A stretch of DNA of 64,000 nt from Peptoniphilus_A genitalis (lineage in GTDB: Bacteria > Bacillota > Clostridia > Tissierellales > Peptoniphilaceae): NCBI RefSeq assembly GCF_949769225.1, contig NZ_CATKPB010000005.1; one strand, 5' to 3'. Of this stretch, positions 60,188 to 64,000 are shown piece by piece. Within the stretch, counting starts at the first letter, position 1, and every line of letters begins with the position of its first letter. Below the pieces are notes generated by a model. It made no database searches and was not told where the DNA came from. It saw nothing but the letters and a program-made list of their open reading frames with translations. The position numbers were made by a program, and so were the translations under genes.

Positions 60188-61054
60188 TTAAATATGACGT
60201 ACTATAGAAGAAATAACTTCTTCCCTATTCATTTCCTTCTTTGGATTAAAGTTTTTCTTTTCATCCAAAGTCAAATACTTTGCATTAAGTGCCTTGTTAA
60301 CAGATTCTCTTGCATAATTTGCAATCTTCTTCCTATCCTTCATACTTACGTTTTTGCTGTTATTTAGTTCAAAAATATTTGCAATAACAACTGCATAGTC
60401 TTCCCTAGTCATATGAGCCTTTGGAGCAAAAGTTTCTTCTCCCTTTCCACTCATAATTCCAAGATCATAAGCCATGTTAACATATTGGTTGTCTGTGTCC
60501 TTGAAGTGCTTAATAGATCCTTGAGAAGATCTCTTGTATTTTATCTTGTATGCCTTAACTGCAATTTCTGCAAATTCTTCCCTAGTAATTTTTGCTCTTG
60601 TATCAGTTGCAACTTCTTTAGAAAAAAGTTTTAAATCTTCTGCCTTCAATAAATCTTTATAGGCCCAGTTGCTGTAATTTCTAAAAACAGGAGCCTTGCC
60701 TAGGTGAAGTTCATTGGAAAATCCTGAAGGCTTGTCCTTATTGGCAAACCTAAGTCTAAAGGCATAACCACTTGAAGGTCCAACAGCAGAATCTAATTCC
60801 TTTTGGCTAATAGAAACAAAATTTTTATTATCCTTAGTTATAATATTTTTCTTAAATAATCCCTTAGATTCATTTCCCTCGCTCTTAACTTCAATTTCTA
60901 TTATGTCCTTAGCCTTGGCATTTTTAATTTCAAAATTATAAACATCACTTTCCTTAATTGCACTTACATTTAAAGGCATGGCTGCTTCTTTAGATGCAAA
61001 AACACCAAGAGGTGCTGCAATTAAAATTATCATCAATATAAGTATTCTTTTCAT
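60188..61054 (-). CDS. Secreted SLH-domain surface protein
   Basis: A 288-residue exported protein. The signal peptide ends near VFASKEAA (residue ~20). Residues ~25-125 form a beta-rich domain of unknown type. Residues ~130-288 hold three S-layer homology repeats, with KITREEFAEIAVKAY, HMTREDYAVVIANIF and EMNREEVISSIVRHI as their ends; such repeats bind secondary wall polymers. gaggtgaaaga precedes the ATG. A WalR-type direct repeat lies 63-79 bases upstream. Confidence 0.88.
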   Translation of the reverse strand: MKRILILMIILIAAPLGVFASKEAAMPLNVSAIKESDVYNFEIKNAKAKDIIEIEVKSEGNESKGLFKKNIITKDNKNFVSISQKELDSAVGPSSGYAFRLRFANKDKPSGFSNELHLGKAPVFRNYSNWAYKDLLKAEDLKLFSKEVATDTRAKITREEFAEIAVKAYKIKYKRSSQGSIKHFKDTDNQYVNMAYDLGIMSGKGEETFAPKAHMTREDYAVVIANIFELNNSKNVSMKDRKKIANYARESVNKALNAKYLTLDEKKNFNPKKEMNREEVISSIVRHI

Positions 61055-61116
61055 TCTTTCACCTCGAAGAATTATATTATCAAAAAGTCTAGTAAAAGTC
61101 TTGCTTATGAAGGCTT

Positions 61117-61133
61117 TGTAATCAATTTGTAAT
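61117..61133 (+). promoter_or_regulatory. Candidate WalR-type direct repeat upstream of the SLH gene
   Basis: TGTAAT-N5-TGTAAT, an exact fit to the WalR pattern TGTWAH-N5-TGTWAH, within a longer 9-base repeat TTTGTAATC of 11-base period. Confidence 0.4.
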
Positions 61134-61185
61134 CTTTATACTAATAGATGAAAGTGAATTTATAAAAACTAAGGAAAATTTTAAA

Positions 61186-61737
61186 TCAAATTCCCAAGGA
61201 CTTCATTAAATTCTTTTTGTCTTCAAGATTTTTTTCTTCTTCCTTAACCCTATCTTCCATTTCTCTAGCAACTTCTTCTTTCACATCTTCTGGAAGGCTT
61301 TTATCTGCAAAGGGATAAACTGTTTTGTTTTCCTTTTCTGCATGATTTCTAAGTAGCTCAACATAGGACATGGCATTAGTTATTATGTGTAACTTAGCAA
61401 GATCATCTGAAGTTTCTTCAAATAAATTTAAATTATTTTCTAACTCCATTACATAACCCCTTGCCATTTGATGCTCCACGAGCATGCCACCACGCACAAC
61501 TTTTTCTGCAAGAGGTCCAAGATTATCAAGCATTGCCTTAAATAAAATGTCCTCTTCCTTCTTGTGGTGAAGTCCATCGGCATATAATCTTATAAAACTT
61601 ATAGCCTTCCTAAAAAATTCTACATCTACTTGTCCCTTAAGAATTTCCAAACACTTTTCTTCCATTCTATTGCAAAAAGCTAAAATTTCTTCGTGCTCAT
61701 CTTCCAAGTATTCAATCGTAAATTTTAAAGTATCCAT
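61186..61737 (-). CDS. Hemerythrin-domain protein
   Basis: A 183-residue four-helix protein with the diiron ligands of bacterial hemerythrins in order: LEDEHEEIL (H14), GLHHKKEEDILF (His/Glu near 57-61), LVEHQMARG (His near 88) and NHAEKENKTVYPFAD (His and Glu near 132-136). The C-terminal ~35 residues are charged and helical. Such proteins bind O2 or NO or aid Fe-S repair in anaerobes. Four bases after the gene at 61742, sharing a promoter with a Crp/Fnr-like dyad. Confidence 0.93.
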   Translation of the reverse strand: MDTLKFTIEYLEDEHEEILAFCNRMEEKCLEILKGQVDVEFFRKAISFIRLYADGLHHKKEEDILFKAMLDNLGPLAEKVVRGGMLVEHQMARGYVMELENNLNLFEETSDDLAKLHIITNAMSYVELLRNHAEKENKTVYPFADKSLPEDVKEEVAREMEDRVKEEEKNLEDKKNLMKSLGI

Positions 61738-61741
61738 TTAT

Positions 61742-62323
61742 TCACTTCCTAATTACATAAGTTTCATATATCTTTTCATATTTTAATCCAGAATTTTCTA
61801 AACTTCCACCTATAAAAGCATCTCTTAGGTCCCAATACAAATCTGGATTTACATAATTCGCCCAAATATCTCTGTGAAGGTCTCTTACAACTTCAAAAAC
61901 AAATTCATCTTCATCATTTTTTACAATCATGAGAGAGTGGTCGCAAGGCATCCCATCTAAAAATTTTGAAGTAATAAAGTTGAAGGCTTCACCAGGAGTA
62001 TCTCCAGCCTCATAAGATTTTCCAAAGTCGTAGAATTTGTTTTTTAAATCTTCTATGTCAAAGTCCTTTAACAAAACTCCCACTGTCTTAGCAAGTCGGT
62101 TTTCACTTCTTCTCACTCTTTCATCAAGCCAGCCGTGAATATTAGCTTCGTCAATAATATCCTTTAAGTCACCCTTCTCTATTGGAAATTCCTTATCAAG
62201 GTCCTTGCTTAAACTAATTTTTTCATCTTCATCAGCTAAGTCAAGCAAACTTGTTAGTAATTCTTCTTGAAATAAAATCTTTTCATACATCAAATGGTGA
62301 ATGTATCCTAAAAATAAACTCAT
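61742..62323 (-). CDS. Uncharacterised protein co-transcribed with hemerythrin
   Basis: A 193-residue protein not recognised. It starts MSLFLGYIHHLMYEKILFQE, with paired His, and has an acidic middle and a C-terminal block CDHSLMIVKNDEDEFVF. The mixed helical layout and histidines leave room for a metal-binding role (inference). agagggataca precedes the ATG. Its operon partner is the hemerythrin gene, so a function in oxygen or nitrosative stress is plausible. Confidence 0.7.
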   Translation of the reverse strand: MSLFLGYIHHLMYEKILFQEELLTSLLDLADEDEKISLSKDLDKEFPIEKGDLKDIIDEANIHGWLDERVRRSENRLAKTVGVLLKDFDIEDLKNKFYDFGKSYEAGDTPGEAFNFITSKFLDGMPCDHSLMIVKNDEDEFVFEVVRDLHRDIWANYVNPDLYWDLRDAFIGGSLENSGLKYEKIYETYVIRK

Positions 62324-62372
62324 TGTATCCCTCTTTTCTATTTTGATTTTACCATTATTTGCAAAAAAATAA

Positions 62373-62388
62373 CGTGATTTTTATCACA
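62373..62388. promoter_or_regulatory. Candidate Crp/Fnr-family operator of the hemerythrin operon
   Basis: GTGA-N6-TCAC dyad (GTGAT-TTTT-ATCAC, 62374-62387). A minus-strand TATAAT at 62397-62392 lies just upstream, so the dyad overlaps the predicted transcription start, a position suited to repression. It is about 50 bases before the gene at 62323. Confidence 0.5.
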
Positions 62389-62472
62389 TTTATTATAATT
62401 TAAATTTGATTTTTTTTGATAAAGTAGTAAACTATAAATAAGAAATACTTTAGGAATCTAAAGGAGGAGCTT

Positions 62473-62595
62473 ATGAGTCCACAAACAATTAAATTCTTAA
62501 CATTTCTACAACCCAACTACATAACAAGTATTGTAGAAATAATTTTTCTTATTTTGATATTAAATAAGCTAAAAGAAATCAGTAATAAGAGGTGA
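62473..62595 (+). CDS. 40-residue membrane peptide, first of a pair
   Basis: A short gene with an excellent SD (aaaggaggagctt) before the ATG. The peptide starts MSPQTIKFLTFLQPNYITSI, then a hydrophobic helix (IVEIIFLILILNKL) and a basic end. It stops 4 bases before a second peptide gene and the pair ends at a strong terminator, so a discrete transcript is likely. Function unknown; it is divergent from the hemerythrin operon and shares its regulatory region. Confidence 0.7.
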   Translation: MSPQTIKFLTFLQPNYITSIVEIIFLILILNKLKEISNKR

Positions 62596-62599
62596 GCTT

Positions 62600-62722
62600 A
62601 TGGAAAAATATACAGAAACAATAAGAATAGGAATTCATTTGATCCTAAACCTAGGACTAGAATTTATAAAAATTTACTTACTTGCAAGGATTCTAGGCTT
62701 ACTTAAAAAATTTGATAATTAA
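62600..62722 (+). CDS. 40-residue membrane peptide, second of a pair
   Basis: Starts MEKYTETIRIGIHLILNLGL, then EFIKIYLLARILGLLKK, an amphipathic or membrane helix with basic residues near the end. SD aagaggtgagctt overlaps the stop of the first peptide gene. Equal in length to its partner (40 residues) but not evidently similar in sequence. A two-peptide membrane element, such as a toxin-like or small-subunit pair, is possible; no family was recognised. Confidence 0.7.
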   Translation: MEKYTETIRIGIHLILNLGLEFIKIYLLARILGLLKKFDN

Positions 62723-62729
62723 TACAAAA

Positions 62730-62760
62730 AGAGAGGTTGCGAAACCTCTCTAATTTTTTG
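62730..62760 (+). terminator. Terminator of the two-peptide operon
   Basis: AGAGAGGTT-gcga-AACCTCTCT (62730-62751), GNRA-type loop, then AATTTTTT. Confidence 0.92.
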
Positions 62761-62801
62761 CGAATAAAATTTTAAAAATTCAAAGTCAATTAAGGCAAAT
62801 A

Positions 62802-62829
62802 AAAAAAGCGAGACCTAAGTCTCACTTTA
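62802..62829 (-). terminator. Terminator of yceD-rpmF
   Basis: Minus-strand AAGTGAGAC/GTCTCGCTT hairpin (one G-U pair) followed by a T7 run. Confidence 0.9.
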
Positions 62830-63012
62830 TTATTCTGCTTCTGTAACAATTTCTTTGCCTGCATAGTGTCCACAAGAAGGACAAACTCTATGAGGTAATT
62901 TCATTTCATGGCAGTTAGGACATTCAACTACTGTTGCTTTATTTAATCTGTAAGAAGATGCTCTTCTCTTGTTCTTTCTTTGTTTTGAAGTTTTTCTCTT
63001 AGGTACGGCCAT
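62830..63012 (-). CDS. rpmF: 50S ribosomal protein L32
   Basis: A 60-residue zinc-ribbon ribosomal protein: MAVPKRKTSKQRKNKRRA at the start and CPNCHEMKLPHRVCPSCGHY with four zinc cysteines (C+ form). aggaggtgtagaa precedes the ATG. Two bases after yceD, the usual pairing. Confidence 0.97.
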   Translation of the reverse strand: MAVPKRKTSKQRKNKRRASSYRLNKATVVECPNCHEMKLPHRVCPSCGHYAGKEIVTEAE

Positions 63013-63014
63013 TT

Positions 63015-63548
63015 CTACACCTCCTCATCTTTAAATAAATCTAATAACTTCCCAAATCTTGGGTCCACAACTTCTTCTTCAATTTCTTCTTCCACACAAC
63101 CACAAGGGCCATCATTCAAGTTCTTGCCACAATGTGGGCATAATCCCTTGCAATCTTGGCTACACAAATTCTTCCCATTAATGGAAGTAAGTATTTGTGA
63201 AAAAATAATTTCCGAAAGATCTATGGAATCATTCTTAATTTTAAAGTACTCGTCTACAGAATCTTCATCATATAGACTTGGGTCTTTAAAATTGTAAGCA
63301 ATGTAACTTGTCTCTTTTTCATTTACAAATTCCTTGAGACATCGGTCACAGTTAGCCTTAAATTTGTAGGAAATATTGAGACAAAGTTCTAACTCCCCTG
63401 TCAAATCATGAATATATCCATTGTACTCTACGGGATAGATGAGATTGAGATCCTCTAAATTCAAATCCGTGTCATTTTCCTCTAGAATACCCTCAAAGTC
63501 TAATCTGACTTCATCAGACGACAAAAAAGTACTAAGATCTAATTTCAT
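63015..63548 (-). CDS. YceD family protein (DUF177)
   Basis: A 177-residue protein; the family is linked to 23S rRNA accumulation and ribosome assembly and is nearly always encoded next to rpmF. Blocks seen: CDRCLKEF in the middle and CSQDCKGLCPHCGKNLNDGPC near the C terminus, given as separate Cys pairs that probably bind zinc. It ends in DPRFGKLLDLF, the typical DUF177 tail. Transcribed from a perfect consensus promoter. Confidence 0.95.
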   Translation of the reverse strand: MKLDLSTFLSSDEVRLDFEGILEENDTDLNLEDLNLIYPVEYNGYIHDLTGELELCLNISYKFKANCDRCLKEFVNEKETSYIAYNFKDPSLYDEDSVDEYFKIKNDSIDLSEIIFSQILTSINGKNLCSQDCKGLCPHCGKNLNDGPCGCVEEEIEEEVVDPRFGKLLDLFKDEEV

Positions 63549-63576
63549 TTACTCACCTCAAAAATACATACAAATC

Positions 63577-63605
63577 ATTATAACTTTTAAAATTTAGTCT
63601 GTCAA
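63577..63605 (-). promoter_or_regulatory. Consensus sigma-A promoter of yceD-rpmF
   Basis: -35 TTGACA (63605-63600), spacer exactly 17, -10 TATAAT (63582-63577): an exact match to both consensus boxes, about 30 bases before the yceD start. Confidence 0.93.
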
Positions 63606-63625
63606 TACTATATTGAAAATTAAAC

Positions 63626-64000
63626 TTAAATAAGTTCCTTTGTATCTCTTGCAATCATAAGCTCCTCGTTAGTTGGGATAACAAAAACTTTGATTGAAGA
63701 ATCGTCAGAAGAAATAAGTTTATCTTCTCCTCTTACATTATTTCTTTCAGGGTCAAGTTTGATGCCTATAGATTTTAATCCAGCACAAATTGATTCTCTC
63801 ATTTCAATAGAGTTTTCACCAACGCCAGCTGTGAATACAATAGCGTCAACATGATCAAGTTCAGTCATGTAAGAACCAACGTAGCCACGAACTCTCTTTT
63901 CAAAGATATCAAGGGCAAGTTTTGCTCTCTTGTTTCCTTGGTCTCTAGCTTCTTCAATATCTCTAAAGTCACTTGATACACCAGAAATTCCTAGTACACC
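63626..64000 (-). CDS. ackA: Acetate kinase, C-terminal part (gene runs off the window)
   Basis: About 124 C-terminal residues of acetate kinase, which makes ATP from acetyl phosphate in fermentation. The frame is open to base 64000. Motifs seen: GVLGISGVSSDFRDIEEA (residues of the ASKHA fold), FEKRVRGYVGSYM, and IVFTAGVGENSIEMRE, the adenosine-binding segment; it ends in PTNEELMIARDT. No terminator was seen between it and the yceD promoter. Confidence 0.96.
   Translation of the reverse strand, partial: GVLGISGVSSDFRDIEEARDQGNKRAKLALDIFEKRVRGYVGSYMTELDHVDAIVFTAGVGENSIEMRESICAGLKSIGIKLDPERNNVRGEDKLISSDDSSIKVFVIPTNEELMIARDTKELI

Overview
The window looks like chromosomal DNA of a low-GC, Gram-positive anaerobe, most likely a non-spore-forming clostridial or Tissierellia coccus (Anaerococcus/Peptoniphilus/Finegoldia type). 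The signs are very AT-rich DNA, strong aggagg ribosome binding sites, frequent TTG starts (dnaG, recO, nfeD, lepA, lepB, phoH, an NlpC/P60 gene), class A rather than Bacillus-type class B RNase P RNA, a glmS ribozyme, a HrcA/CIRCE heat-shock operon and a PPDK regulatory protein. The genus is inference. No tRNA, rRNA, CRISPR array, insertion sequence or prophage was seen.

Layout. 1-9400: dnaX (partial), a small Ala/Asn/Lys/Glu lipoprotein, a zinc-ribbon membrane protein, a GNAT protein, flavodoxin with DUF3793 (behind a Fur-like dyad), two convergent glutamate/dicarboxylate-type transporters, a secreted NlpC/P60 hydrolase with a cluster of WalR-like sites, and rnpB. 9400-23400 (minus): the housekeeping block phoH-ybeY-dgkA/PAP2-cdd-era-recO-glyQ-glyS-ccpN-like-PPDK regulator-dgt-dnaG-rpoD-trmK-nif3, many genes overlapping by a few bases. 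23400-34500 (minus): floA/nfeD, HAD phosphatase, rpsU-yqeY, patatin/VTT, and prmA-rsmE-mtaB-DUF1284-hinT. 33200-37980 (minus): hrcA-grpE-dnaK-dnaJ with CIRCE. 38500-42040 (plus): lepB-lepA-hemW. 42150-45770 (minus): rpsT, holA, comEC.

From comEC to nif3 the gene order follows the Bacillus subtilis comEC-to-yqfO chromosome segment, but the sporulation genes found there in spore formers (gpr, spoIIP, yqfC, yqfD) and the HD-phosphodiesterase gene pgpH (yqfF) are absent.

45800-64000 is more lineage-specific: a degenerate AlaX (alanyl-tRNA editing) homologue that has lost all four zinc-ligand positions and carries 159-bp tandem repeats; a decayed SLH/cell-wall-binding/NlpC gene; a small operon with DUF1292, a radical SAM protein, a mini P-loop protein and a 33-residue membrane peptide; PepD; a divergent RelA/SpoT-domain protein; a parvulin; an acyl-ACP thioesterase; the glmS ribozyme with glmS; a CNNM/CorC protein; an SLH protein; a hemerythrin operon with a Crp/Fnr-type dyad; two tandem 40-residue membrane peptides; yceD-rpmF; and the 3' part of ackA.

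The best candidates for something undescribed are the AlaX pseudoenzyme with repeat linker, the paired 40-residue peptides beside the hemerythrin operon, the divergent RelA/SpoT protein, and the phased WalR-like cluster. All functional claims come from reading motifs by eye; no database search was run.
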